A stretch of DNA of 64,000 bases from Flavitalea plasmicola. Lineage in GTDB: Bacteria > Bacteroidota > Bacteroidia > Chitinophagales > Chitinophagaceae. The notes under the pieces are model-generated. The model had not been told where the DNA came from, did no database searches, and worked only from the letters and a program-made list of their open reading frames with translations. The stretch spans positions 868,001 through 932,000 of the forward strand of contig NZ_JAUOTO010000002.1 in NCBI RefSeq assembly GCF_030546645.1, in the 5' to 3' direction. The position numbers and the translations under genes were made by a program. Shown one piece after another: positions 9,422-18,843 of the stretch; position 1 is the first letter of the stretch; every line of letters starts with the position of its first letter.

Positions 9422-12259
9422 TTAATAGATTGTCACCGGTCCGATCAACCCCATGGATTGGATCGGCTGGTCTTTTCTTTTTTCGTTGGTCCAATATTGG
9501 GCGATGGGATTGTCTTTCAGGGTCTTCATGTAATTGCCCATCGACGTGGTGATCTTTATTTCCAGGGTATTTTTGCCCGGCTGCCATGCATCTCCCACTG
9601 CAAAAATACGGCGGCCATACCACTGTGTGCCCAGGGTTTTACCATTGAGGGCCACTTCGCTTACACCCACTACTTTACCCAGGTTCAGCCAGGAGGGCTT
9701 GCCATTCCCGGGAGAAATTTCAGTACGATAGGTCACTGTGCCGGAGAAATTCACCCATTCGGGCATGTCCTTCAGGTCCTGCAACGCAGGCAGGCTGGCA
9801 GTCGCGACAGTGCCATTGATATGATGGAATTCGGCTGTCCACGCCCCTACTGCACCGGCAGGCGTTCCGGCAACGGGCGTGGGCTTCCAGGGCAGTCCTC
9901 TCTTCTCATGATCGAACACCAGCAGCCGTGCGTCGGCGGGCCCAAGGTCAAGGGAGATCTGCGACGCTCCCGACGCAATATGCCACCGTTCGCCTGTCAC
10001 CGCATCCCATATCCAGGCCTGACGGCCGGCGGCGATATCTTTGTGCAGGGTGAGGTTGAGATGAAAATCCTTGTCAATGCTGGAGTTGATAAACAGCAGC
10101 ATCTCCGACTTGCCGGCCTGGTAACGGACCTGGGTGACAAAAGTATCCGGCTTGTCTATATTGACATAGGGAGTTATTCCATATTTCTGTTGAATGTCGT
10201 GGTACCACAGCAGCCAGTTTTTTTCCGGCTTATTCAGCAGGATAAATCTTTCCGGGAAAGCCTTCATCTTACCTACCCAGGACTGCACTTCCGCATCCCT
10301 GCGAACATGATCATTCCAGCCCAGGCTCCTGTCGGGCGTCGTGTCGACGCAGAAGATCCGGCCTCCGGCAACGATGAAATCGTGCAGTTTCTTCACTGTG
10401 ACAGGCTCCATCCTTTCTACGCGTACCAGGAAGATCGTATGGTATTTGCGGGGGCCGTAATGCATCCAGCCATCCTTCATCTCTGCATCCCGGATGACTT
10501 CTTCGGAGACATAATCACATGCATTCCCATTTTGGTGTATGGATTCCCAGATAAAGGTCACCCATGTGGGATACATCAGGCTGGGGAAAGGCTCGTTCTG
10601 GGCGCCGAAAAGGCTCCACATGTCGGCCACGGGAGGAAGGACCGCAATGTCGGCAAACATGTCACCCTGCTGCAACAGGGCGGACATCCGGGCCTTATAG
10701 TCGGTGAACCGGCGGAAATAGGGCCACCAGGTATTCTTTTCATTGAAATACGTGCCATAGCGGATCCATCCCGGGAAGGGCGCACTTGGGGGCGAATAGT
10801 TGAAGCCGTGGAATACAGGATGCGTCACCCCGGAGATAGTGCTCTGATCCCCGGCTAGCTTCAGGATCTCCAGCGTATCGTTGAAGACCACGTCGGTATT
10901 GGTAAGCTCTTCACAGCTGACGAGCCGTTTGCCTTTCAGGTGAGCGGCGGAAGATACGTATTTGTTGATCATCGTATAGGCCCTGCCCGTACGATAGTCG
11001 GAATCGCTCAGCTCTTTGCCCAGGCCGTATTTGATCCACGTCTCGCATTCGGGCAGGTCTACGTCAAAGCTGCCTTCCAGGGGAAAATAACCCCGGCCAT
11101 AGGCCTGCACGCGGGACAGGACCTTATTTTCCTTGCACCAGCCGGTGAAGCTGCGGATGAATCTTTCACGGATCAGCTCCGATTTGGTGAGGTCGAAGTC
11201 ATAGCGAACTCTCTCGACCCTGTCTTTCAGCTCGGGGCCGAACTCGGCGCCATAGTTGAAATCGAAGATATTGCCCATACCGCCTGTCTTGAACATGGTC
11301 AGCGGAAGGTAGGGCATGGGGTCATATCCTCTCCTTTTTTTAAATTCATCCATCATGTCGGCGCACCAGTTGGCGCCTTCCAGCTCCATGCTGTCCGTGA
11401 AAAAACTGCGGATCTGACCCGCCAGCGGTCCCATCCGTTGCTGGATGGAGTCAGACATGTGGTGAAGGTATTTCTTTACAGCAGCCTCATTATAGTGGTT
11501 GAGCACAGGCCCGTTGGCGCCGGGCGCGCCGTTGATGACTTCCATCGATCCGGTGACTTTCACCAGTCCATACAGTACGTATTTGCCTGCCGGTATGTCC
11601 ACCTTGATCGTGCCCTTGGAAATCTGTGAGGAAAGGTCGACGATCTGGTCCATCCGTTCCAGGTGGGCAGGCATCAGCTGCGCTGACAGCAGCTCCATGG
11701 TCCTGCCGGGGAAAACGGAGGTTACGGCGGGATCGGCTTCTGCAAAAAGAGCAAAAGGAGAGACTTCGAAAAATTGGGGTCCTTCTATCTTCACGGCAGC
11801 GATCACCACTACTTGTGAGCGTTCTTCCCCCTCCAGGTATTCGGCGCCGAAAGGCCAGCCGGAGCCAACGATGAGGTCGCAGGTGAGACCGATGGCTGCC
11901 GCTTCCTTCAACGTGAACTGGAGGAGGTCAACCCATTCGGGACTGAGCCACTGGATGGCCGGCTTGCCCAAATCGTCCGTCCTTAAAGGGAATTTAATGG
12001 GATTGATCTCCACGCCGCCGATGCCGGCGTCCTTCATCAGCCGCAGCTCACGGGCCAATTCTGTCTTCTCTACCTTGTCGCCATTCCACCACCATCTTAC
12101 AAAAGGACGGTGGATGGTGGCGGGATCTTTAAAAAGCCGGTACAGGTCAGGGTCCGGAGGGCTTAGGGGAAGCTTGTTTGCCTGCACCGGCAACATTTTC
12201 ATCAGGGTGAGGCCGGTGGTCACCAGTGACCCCTGCCAGAGGAATGCTCTTCTCTTCAT
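9422..12259 (-). CDS. GH106-like alpha-L-rhamnosidase
   Basis: 945-residue exported enzyme expected to release L-rhamnose from plant polysaccharides. Family features are RPFVRWWWNGDKV (51-63), GGVEINPIKF (81-90), a DLIVGSGWPFG strand (128-138) and FFTDSMELEGANW (286-298), where acidic residues of the barrel lie. The C-terminal part has a galactose-binding-like beta-sandwich (WLNLGKVVGVSEVALNGKTL). The N-terminus MKRRAFLWQGSLVTTGLTL reads as a twin-arginine type signal, so folded export is possible. It sits between the dioxygenase-like and GH28 genes in the PUL operon, with only 15 and 2 bp spacers. Confidence 0.88.
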   Translation of the reverse strand: MKRRAFLWQGSLVTTGLTLMKMLPVQANKLPLSPPDPDLYRLFKDPATIHRPFVRWWWNGDKVEKTELARELRLMKDAGIGGVEINPIKFPLRTDDLGKPAIQWLSPEWVDLLQFTLKEAAAIGLTCDLIVGSGWPFGAEYLEGEERSQVVVIAAVKIEGPQFFEVSPFALFAEADPAVTSVFPGRTMELLSAQLMPAHLERMDQIVDLSSQISKGTIKVDIPAGKYVLYGLVKVTGSMEVINGAPGANGPVLNHYNEAAVKKYLHHMSDSIQQRMGPLAGQIRSFFTDSMELEGANWCADMMDEFKKRRGYDPMPYLPLTMFKTGGMGNIFDFNYGAEFGPELKDRVERVRYDFDLTKSELIRERFIRSFTGWCKENKVLSRVQAYGRGYFPLEGSFDVDLPECETWIKYGLGKELSDSDYRTGRAYTMINKYVSSAAHLKGKRLVSCEELTNTDVVFNDTLEILKLAGDQSTISGVTHPVFHGFNYSPPSAPFPGWIRYGTYFNEKNTWWPYFRRFTDYKARMSALLQQGDMFADIAVLPPVADMWSLFGAQNEPFPSLMYPTWVTFIWESIHQNGNACDYVSEEVIRDAEMKDGWMHYGPRKYHTIFLVRVERMEPVTVKKLHDFIVAGGRIFCVDTTPDRSLGWNDHVRRDAEVQSWVGKMKAFPERFILLNKPEKNWLLWYHDIQQKYGITPYVNIDKPDTFVTQVRYQAGKSEMLLFINSSIDKDFHLNLTLHKDIAAGRQAWIWDAVTGERWHIASGASQISLDLGPADARLLVFDHEKRGLPWKPTPVAGTPAGAVGAWTAEFHHINGTVATASLPALQDLKDMPEWVNFSGTVTYRTEISPGNGKPSWLNLGKVVGVSEVALNGKTLGTQWYGRRIFAVGDAWQPGKNTLEIKITTSMGNYMKTLKDNPIAQYWTNEKRKDQPIQSMGLIGPVTIY

Positions 12260-12274
12260 TGGATTGTTAATAGA

Positions 12275-13090
12275 TCATTTGTGATAAATCAGCGGATTTT
12301 GCGCATTGTTGTTCAAAGGGTCCCCCATTTTCAGTAGTTGCACATAGGCGTCCGGAAGTACATTGGGCTGTCCATTGTACACATTGCCGTCAGGCATATA
12401 GGCACAGGTCATAGCCCGCCGGTGACCGTTGGACATATTCGCCCCTGCCCCATGGATGGTCAGGCCGTTGTGGAAGCTGCAGCTGCCTGCTTTCATGGGC
12501 GCCGCCACCGAAGATACTTTAGCCAGCTGAGGATACACGGAAAAAATTCCGTCCATGTTCTTTCCGATACCGCTGTTGTCAAAACGGGTGGTATGAAAGG
12601 AGCCCGGGATAAAATAAAGACAGCCGTTCTCCAGGGTGGCGTCATCCAGGGCGACCCAGATAGAAAGGGCCCGCCTGTCCGTAAAGGACCAGAACGGCGT
12701 ATCCAGGTGCCAGGCAGTCGGATTGGCCCAGGGGCGTTTGAACAGCGCCTGGTCATGCCAGATACGGATGCCCTGGACGCCAGCCAACTGCGCCGCCATC
12801 TGCCCGATCCTGGGGTCCAGCATCAGCTTTTTAACGCCGTCATTCGTCTGCCAGAGATTGATCAACTGATCGAAGACCTTTCCAAAGTATTCCGTGTCGT
12901 CATTGATCCCGTCATCTTCTCCTGTCTTTAGTCCTTTGCCCGGCATTTTCAGACCGCCGCGTTCATTCACTGCCGCCATGACGACAGACCGCCAGTTCTC
13001 CAGCTCGTCGGGTGAAAGAAAATCTTCGATAACGATAAAGCCGTTCTGTTGGTAGCTGCTTACCTGTTCGGCGGTGAGTTCGTATTTCAT
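12275..13090 (-). CDS. Phytanoyl-CoA dioxygenase (PhyH) family protein
   Basis: Predicted Fe(II)/2-oxoglutarate oxygenase, 271 residues, cytoplasmic (no signal peptide). The double-stranded beta-helix iron triad is visible: H128 and D130 in AWHLDTPFW, and H213 in GLTIHGAGAN, with R224 in GHRRAM as the 2-oxoglutarate-binding residue. The N-terminus (EQVSSYQQNGFIVIEDFLSP) is typical of the family. An oxygenase inside a SusCD operon is unexpected; it may hydroxylate a small molecule or a modified sugar released from the polysaccharide, but the substrate is unknown. Confidence 0.9.
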   Translation of the reverse strand: MKYELTAEQVSSYQQNGFIVIEDFLSPDELENWRSVVMAAVNERGGLKMPGKGLKTGEDDGINDDTEYFGKVFDQLINLWQTNDGVKKLMLDPRIGQMAAQLAGVQGIRIWHDQALFKRPWANPTAWHLDTPFWSFTDRRALSIWVALDDATLENGCLYFIPGSFHTTRFDNSGIGKNMDGIFSVYPQLAKVSSVAAPMKAGSCSFHNGLTIHGAGANMSNGHRRAMTCAYMPDGNVYNGQPNVLPDAYVQLLKMGDPLNNNAQNPLIYHK

Positions 13091-13127
13091 ATTTTGTCGA
13101 TTGTAGAGGGTATGCCTTACTTACAGA

Positions 13128-14660
13128 CTAATAACCGAGATTTTGGATAAGCCTGGTGTTGTAGGTCATTTCGTAATTGGGGATGGCATATACCAGCCTG
13201 TTGGCAGTCACGTTGTAGGCATTGGCGGAAATATATCCATATTTCTGTTTCTGCAATACCCCAAACGCAGTCATTACAGGAATAGCCTTATCTGTACGGA
13301 CCAGGTCAAACCAGCGCTTGTTCTCAAAAGCCAGCTCTACCCTTCTCTCATGGGCTATGACATCACGGAGCGCATCTCTATTCGTTTCAGAAGACGCGGC
13401 CAGGCCGGCGCGTGCTCTCACCTTGTTGAGATAGGGCAGCGCGTCACCGGGTTTATTGTCCTCGTTCAAGGCCTCCGCCAGCAACAGCAGGACATCGGCA
13501 TACCGGTAAACAGGCCAGTTCTGATCCGTATTGCGCAACGCATTGTAATAGGGAGGGTCCAGGTATTTCCTGATGAATATCCTGGAGACTGTCCCGGGCG
13601 TGCTGGGGCTGAGAATGCTGGATACACTGTCCGGAATATAGGTCCCCGTTGCATCCAAATGCCCTTTCACATATCCGATGCTAGCGTCCAGGCGTTGGTC
13701 GCCGGCCTCATACTGGCTTACCATATCATCGGTCGGCGTGTTGAAGCCCCCGGCCGAGTTGGCGAAATTGATGCCCAGATAGGCGCTCGTGCTTTTGGCC
13801 ACCGGAGTGAAGTAGTAAATGAACATGCTGGACTGGCCATCCGTGCCAGACTTATATTGGATCTCGAAAATAGATTCCTTGCTGTTCTCCGTAGCCTGCT
13901 TGCACAAAGTTTTATAATCGGGCAGCAGGTCATAACCCATGGTAGTGACAGTGGAAAGGATGTCACTGGCCTTCGTCCATTCTTTCCGGGTCATGTACAC
14001 CATACCCAGCTCCGTTGCTACCATGCCTTTGGTGATCCTTCCCACCTGTGGGAAAGAGGGAGGCTTCAGCTTGCTCAGCGCATCCGTCAGATCGGATATG
14101 ATCTGTCCGTACACACTGTCCACATTACTGCGGCTCATCTGGCTGCCAGCCTGGTCCTTGACCTCATGCAGGTACAGGGGCAGCGCGCCAAATAACCTTA
14201 CCAGCTCAAAATAGTAGTGTGCGCGCAATGCTTTTGCTTCTCCGATCACCTGGGACTTCACCGAATCAGTGATCCCCTTCGCGATCTCCAGCCTGTCCAG
14301 AATGACGTTGACACGCTGGATCCCCTGATAGTCCGCCCTCCATACCGTGCTGATCACGCCGTTGCCTTTATCATCCATGAAGTCTGCAAGCTGTTCGTAT
14401 CCTGCACCACCCCTGTCCTGGGCATTGTAGAAATATTCTGTATTATCCGAGCGCATCTCTTCCATATAGAATGCCGCGTTGGCTGCATCGCGCAGGGGCA
14501 CATACGCGCCTACCACGGCCTGCTGAAAATCCCGGTCCGTCTTATAAAATGTGCTCAGGTTGATCGCTCCGTCAGGGTACAGCACCAGGTAATCCTTCTT
14601 ACAGGATGACACTGCCAGGGCAGCGATTGCAATCATCGTTAAATATATTCTCGGTTGCAT
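13128..14660 (-). CDS. SusD/RagB-family glycan-binding lipoprotein
   Basis: Outer-membrane surface lipoprotein that caps a SusC transporter and binds oligosaccharide. It has a lipoprotein signal with Cys20 (AVSSC) followed by KKD, then the SusD_N/TPR helical body (ALRAHYYFELVRLFGALPLY, a SusD hallmark, near 145-165) and a C-terminal RagB part (NKVRARAG, HERRVELAFENKRWFDLVR). Length of 510 fits. The gene directly follows susC (41 bp) and precedes the oxygenase and hydrolase genes, the normal order for a polysaccharide utilization locus. Confidence 0.96.
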   Translation of the reverse strand: MQPRIYLTMIAIAALAVSSCKKDYLVLYPDGAINLSTFYKTDRDFQQAVVGAYVPLRDAANAAFYMEEMRSDNTEYFYNAQDRGGAGYEQLADFMDDKGNGVISTVWRADYQGIQRVNVILDRLEIAKGITDSVKSQVIGEAKALRAHYYFELVRLFGALPLYLHEVKDQAGSQMSRSNVDSVYGQIISDLTDALSKLKPPSFPQVGRITKGMVATELGMVYMTRKEWTKASDILSTVTTMGYDLLPDYKTLCKQATENSKESIFEIQYKSGTDGQSSMFIYYFTPVAKSTSAYLGINFANSAGGFNTPTDDMVSQYEAGDQRLDASIGYVKGHLDATGTYIPDSVSSILSPSTPGTVSRIFIRKYLDPPYYNALRNTDQNWPVYRYADVLLLLAEALNEDNKPGDALPYLNKVRARAGLAASSETNRDALRDVIAHERRVELAFENKRWFDLVRTDKAIPVMTAFGVLQKQKYGYISANAYNVTANRLVYAIPNYEMTYNTRLIQNLGY

Positions 14661-14701
14661 ATTATACTATTATACTGTAATGAATAGGTTTGGGTGACAG
14701 A

Positions 14702-17700
14702 TCAAAAATTAACGTTTGCGCCGATCATGATCGTCCTTGGCAGCGGATAGGAACCATTGTCCAACCCTGCCGTCGTCTGACTGTCCTTGTTATCGTTGAC
14801 TTCCGGGTTCTGATTGGGATACTTTGTGAAGACGAAAGCGTTCTGAACGCTGCCGTATACGCGTACGCTCTTAATGTACTTCAATGTATTTTGTTTGAAA
14901 GTATAACCCAATGCTATATTACGTATAGTCAGATAATCGCCGCTCTTTACCCAATTGGTATTCGTAAATCTATACAGCTCGGTGCCACTACCCTTCGTCC
15001 GGGGTACCAGGCCATTGCCCGGATTGGTGGGCGAACGCCACCTGTCAGCCATATTCCGGTTGATATTGAAGATACCGTCCAGGTTCTGCAGGTTCTGGTT
15101 GTTGATGTACATCAGCTTGTTGCCAGTCTGACCGGAAGCGATGATATTCAGGTCCCAGTCACCATAGGTGAGGTTATTGGAGATCCCGAAGATCATCCGG
15201 GGGCTCGTATTGCCGATGAAGGTCCTGTCACTGATGTTGATGACGCCATCAGGAGTAACGTCCTTGTATTTCACCGTCCCGATGTCGCTGCCGTTCTGTT
15301 TTGCGCTCTTGTCGAGATCCGCCTGGTCCTTGTACAATCCCTGGAATACATAGCCATACAGCTCCCCGATGCGATGGCCTTCCGCCGTACGGTTGTAATC
15401 GTTGTAAGTGCCGGTGCCTCCAATGGGCTTATGGTCCACCATATAGATCACCCTGTTGTCATTCAGGCTGATGTTGAAGTCGGTCGTCCAGGTGAGCTTG
15501 CCCGTCATATTCTTAGTGCTGACGGTAAACTCATGTCCCCACATCCGGAAAATGCCGATGTTCGCAGACAAAGAAGAATAGCCCGATCCGAAAGCCAGTG
15601 GCAGGGCAGCCAGCATGCCTTCCGTACGTTTGTTGTAATAGTCGTAGGAGAAAGTGATCCGGTTGTTCAGGAAGTTGGCTTCCAACCCAATGTCCGTTTG
15701 TTTTGAGGTCTCCCAGGTCAGTTGGGGATTGCCCAGCGTGGTGATGGACTCTCCTATGGTGGTGGTATTCCCGAAAACATAGGGAGTGGACGTTATATTG
15801 GAGATCGTCGTATAATTACCTACGTTGAAGTTGCCTGTCAATCCATATCCTCCCTTGATCTTCAGGTAGGAAAATGTGTTGGATTTTGGAAAGAACCCTT
15901 CATCGCTGAGGATCCAGCCGGCAGATACAGCAGGGAAAGTCCCGTATTTAGTGTATTGACCAAACCGGGAGCTGCCATCCCGGCGAATGCTACCGGAGAT
16001 GAAATACTTTTTCTGGAAATCATAGTTCAAGCGGGCCAGCGCGGAAGCAACGGTCCAGGCGGCGCTATTGGTAGAACCGGAGGTGGTGGTGGCCCCGCTG
16101 ACAACCGTCACGGCGTCATTGGCAAAACCCGTACCCTGGACATAGCGGCTGTGCTGATTAAACTTCTGAGAGGTATAGCCCACCAACGCTTCAAAGCTGT
16201 GATCACCGATCTGCTTGCTGTAGGTCACCGTATTCTCATTCAGCCAGGACATGGAATTGCTGCTGGTGCTGACGGCGGTGGAAGCGGCGGGATCCCTGTA
16301 AGGTACGGAGCCAAAGGCGCCATACCAGGTACCATAGTAAGTATTGAAGTCAAACATGACAAAGTCTCCGTTGATGGAGCTCCTGGCATGCAGCCCCTTG
16401 ACGGGCTCGATGTCGATGTAAGCATTGCCCAGCACCTGCAGATTGTTTTGGTTATTATTCATCTTCTCCATCTGCATGAGATAGTTCGGCAGCGTGTACA
16501 TATGGGGAGAGCTCGCAGAAAGATTGTAAGAGCCGTCGGCCTTATGCGGGGAGATCAGGGGTGAGCTGATCATGGCGCCGCTGAGGATCTGCCGGTTGCC
16601 GTTGATCGCCAGGGCCCCCTGGCGCGTATTGTGGTCCAGCTGATAGGTGGGGGCGATATTCAAACCGATCTTCACCATGTCAAAAGGTTTGTATTCGTTA
16701 TTGCTCCGGAGAGAGTACCGCTTCATCCCCGTGTTTATCAATACGCCCTGCTGGTTGAAATAATTGAAGGTAGTACTGGAAACAAATTTTTCAGAGCCGC
16801 CGGAGACATTGATAGCGTAATTCTCGATGGGCGCCGTCCTTAACAGGGCGCCATACCAATCCGTCCCTTTGCCATATTGCTCGGGATTTTGGTATTCCAC
16901 CGGGATGGTAGGCGGAGTAGCACTGGTATAATCGTGATACGTGATCATGTCCTCATAGTATCCTTTCATGAAAGTGGCGAACTCACGTGCATTCATCACG
17001 TCAGGCCTCCCTCTTTGGGGAACACTTTGCAGGCCATAATAGATATTGGCCGAGACGGAGGTCTTACCCACTTTGCCCGTCTTTGTAGTGATGAGGATAA
17101 CGCCATTGGCGGCACGGCTGCCGTACAGCGCAGAGGCGGCGGCATCCTTCAATACCGTGAAGCTTTCGATCTGGTCGGGACTGAGCAGGTTGATGTCGCC
17201 GGCCCCGTTGGCGTCACTATTGATCGGCTGCCCGTCGACTACCACCAGCGGTTGATTGCCCGAATTCAGCGAAGCTGCCCCGCGAACACGGAAGGTCATG
17301 CCCTGGCCCGGCAAACCACTGGTCTGGTTGAGTTGCAGGCCAGCAACCTTACCCTGGAGCTTCTGTCCGAACTCGGCGGCAGGAACGTCCTGCACTGCCG
17401 CGGCATCTACCTTGGTCACCGAACCCGTAATATCCCGTTTGCGCTGGCGGCCATAGCTCACCGTCACCTGTTCCAGGGTATTGTCCGCCGTCTCCAGCGT
17501 GAGGGACAGATCGGACTGTCCGCTGGCCTTCACTTCCAGGGATCTGTAGCCGACATGGCTAAAGGTCAGGGTAGCGCCAGCCTTTACTGAAAGGGAAAAA
17601 TGCCCTGTGGCATCCGTTGTAACGCCGCCCTTGGCGCCTTTCACCTGTACAGTAGTACCTGACAGGTCCGCGGATCCGGCGCCCAGGTTCACTTTTCCTG

Positions 17701-17818
17701 ACACCGTCACAGTAGTCTGTGAAAAACCCGCCATCGTTAAGAAAAATAAGAAACAGCTAAGCAGAAATATGCTGCGAAGACCCGGCAGCAACGGGTTTGC
17801 GTGCTTGTTGACATTCAT
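14702..17818 (-). CDS. SusC/RagA-family TonB-dependent outer-membrane transporter
   Basis: Imports oligosaccharide across the outer membrane using TonB energy. The ATG at 17818 gives 1038 residues with a signal peptide (FLLSCFLFFLTMAGFSQ), a carboxypeptidase-regulatory-like beta domain (VSGKVNLGAG to about residue 110), the TonB-plug with the ITGSVTKVDAAAVQDVPAAE and VLKDAAASALYGSRAANGVI signatures of the SusC group, and a 22-strand barrel ending in IGANVNF. No STN domain is present, so it is not the kind that signals to FecR; control by the divergent AraC gene is more likely. First gene of the PUL operon 4914-17818. Confidence 0.96.
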   Translation of the reverse strand: MNVNKHANPLLPGLRSIFLLSCFLFFLTMAGFSQTTVTVSGKVNLGAGSADLSGTTVQVKGAKGGVTTDATGHFSLSVKAGATLTFSHVGYRSLEVKASGQSDLSLTLETADNTLEQVTVSYGRQRKRDITGSVTKVDAAAVQDVPAAEFGQKLQGKVAGLQLNQTSGLPGQGMTFRVRGAASLNSGNQPLVVVDGQPINSDANGAGDINLLSPDQIESFTVLKDAAASALYGSRAANGVILITTKTGKVGKTSVSANIYYGLQSVPQRGRPDVMNAREFATFMKGYYEDMITYHDYTSATPPTIPVEYQNPEQYGKGTDWYGALLRTAPIENYAINVSGGSEKFVSSTTFNYFNQQGVLINTGMKRYSLRSNNEYKPFDMVKIGLNIAPTYQLDHNTRQGALAINGNRQILSGAMISSPLISPHKADGSYNLSASSPHMYTLPNYLMQMEKMNNNQNNLQVLGNAYIDIEPVKGLHARSSINGDFVMFDFNTYYGTWYGAFGSVPYRDPAASTAVSTSSNSMSWLNENTVTYSKQIGDHSFEALVGYTSQKFNQHSRYVQGTGFANDAVTVVSGATTTSGSTNSAAWTVASALARLNYDFQKKYFISGSIRRDGSSRFGQYTKYGTFPAVSAGWILSDEGFFPKSNTFSYLKIKGGYGLTGNFNVGNYTTISNITSTPYVFGNTTTIGESITTLGNPQLTWETSKQTDIGLEANFLNNRITFSYDYYNKRTEGMLAALPLAFGSGYSSLSANIGIFRMWGHEFTVSTKNMTGKLTWTTDFNISLNDNRVIYMVDHKPIGGTGTYNDYNRTAEGHRIGELYGYVFQGLYKDQADLDKSAKQNGSDIGTVKYKDVTPDGVINISDRTFIGNTSPRMIFGISNNLTYGDWDLNIIASGQTGNKLMYINNQNLQNLDGIFNINRNMADRWRSPTNPGNGLVPRTKGSGTELYRFTNTNWVKSGDYLTIRNIALGYTFKQNTLKYIKSVRVYGSVQNAFVFTKYPNQNPEVNDNKDSQTTAGLDNGSYPLPRTIMIGANVNF

Positions 17819-17854
17819 ATAACAGCCGTTTTGGTTTGTTGAGAGTGAAAAATA

Positions 17855-17877
17855 GAGCCTTAACCGGCTCAAATATA
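17855..17877 (-). promoter_or_regulatory. Candidate susC promoter box with adjacent inverted repeat
   Basis: On the minus strand TATATTTG (17870-17877) matches the Bacteroidota -7 consensus TAnnTTTG exactly and lies about 52 bp before the susC ATG. Touching it downstream is GAGCC-N6-GGCTC (17855-17870), an inverted repeat that could act as an operator or leader hairpin. No convincing TTTG -33 box stands 19-21 bp upstream, so activation by a regulator such as the neighbouring AraC protein is plausible. Confidence 0.4.
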
Positions 17878-17970
17878 TCCCCAGAATACCCTGAGGCCTA
17901 TGTAGATTTTTTTTTACTTTTTGTACTTTTTGATATTTTTCCGGAGAATCAACCCCTCACTGACCTATCA

Positions 17971-18843
17971 ATGCACAACTATCATAAATACCTTGCCATC
18001 ACCCCCCTGGAAGAATCCTGGGGCTTTTATGTAACGACCGTAGGCTATTCGCGCACCGATCCCAACCAGGTCTATCCGCACAACCAGGAGCATCCGCTGA
18101 CCCATTCCTTCACCTGGAATAAGGGGCGTATCCTCAATGACTATTATATAATATTTATCTCCAAAGGCCAGGGCGTCTTCGAGTCGGCGCTCAGCCAGCC
18201 TACCCCGGTTACGGCCGGCACCTGTTTTTTTCTCTTTCCCGACATCTGGCACCGTTATAAGCCGGACGAAGGAACAGGATGGGAAGAATACTGGATAGGT
18301 TTCAGGGGCGGCTATCCGGACCAGTTGATGAATAAGGGTTTTTTCAGCGCTCAATTCCCCCTGGTCAGTCCGGGACTCAATGATGCGCTGTTGAGCCTCA
18401 TGCAGAAAGTCCTGGAGAATGTCCGCTCCGGCACTCCTGGCTATCACCAGGTGATATCTGGCATTACCCTGCAGATCCTGGGGTTGATCCATGCGCTATC
18501 GACGCATAAGGAACTCGGCAGCGATGTGGACGAACAAGCAGTGGAGAAAGCAAAATTTTTCCTGCGGGAGAACCTGGAAGGTTCGCTGGATATGAAACAG
18601 CTGATCCGGGAATTGCCGATGAGCTATTCAAAGTTCAGGAAGATGTTCAAGCAGGCGACGGGAGAATCGCCCAATCAATATCATCTGAATATGCGGCTGG
18701 ACAAGGCACGGGAGTTGCTGAACACCACGAACCTGAATGTAACGGAAGTGGCATATAGCCTGGGCTTCGATTCGGTGTTCTATTTTTCCAAGCTTTTTAA
18801 GAAGAAGAATGGCATCAGCCCAAAATCCTACCGGACCAAATAG
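17971..18843 (+). CDS. AraC-family transcriptional regulator
   Basis: Predicted sugar-responsive activator, 290 residues. An N-terminal cupin-like AraC-binding domain (about 1-150, with WHRYKPDEGTGWEEYWIGF) is followed by two helix-turn-helix motifs (LDMKQLIRELPMSYSKFRKMFK and LNVTEVAYSLGFDSVFYFSKLFKK) and the closing GISPKSYR. I use the ATG at 17971 (MHNYHKYL); the longer frame upstream runs through AT-rich promoter DNA. It is divergent from susC, so it is the natural regulator of the operon 4914-17818. Its last 16 bp overlap the convergent isomerase gene. Confidence 0.93.
   Translation: MHNYHKYLAITPLEESWGFYVTTVGYSRTDPNQVYPHNQEHPLTHSFTWNKGRILNDYYIIFISKGQGVFESALSQPTPVTAGTCFFLFPDIWHRYKPDEGTGWEEYWIGFRGGYPDQLMNKGFFSAQFPLVSPGLNDALLSLMQKVLENVRSGTPGYHQVISGITLQILGLIHALSTHKELGSDVDEQAVEKAKFFLRENLEGSLDMKQLIRELPMSYSKFRKMFKQATGESPNQYHLNMRLDKARELLNTTNLNVTEVAYSLGFDSVFYFSKLFKKKNGISPKSYRTK

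Noticed and set aside
9458-10858. Long plus-strand open frame opposite the GH106 gene (466 codons)
   Set aside because: Shadow frame; composition (His/Gly/Arg-rich) is unlike a real protein.
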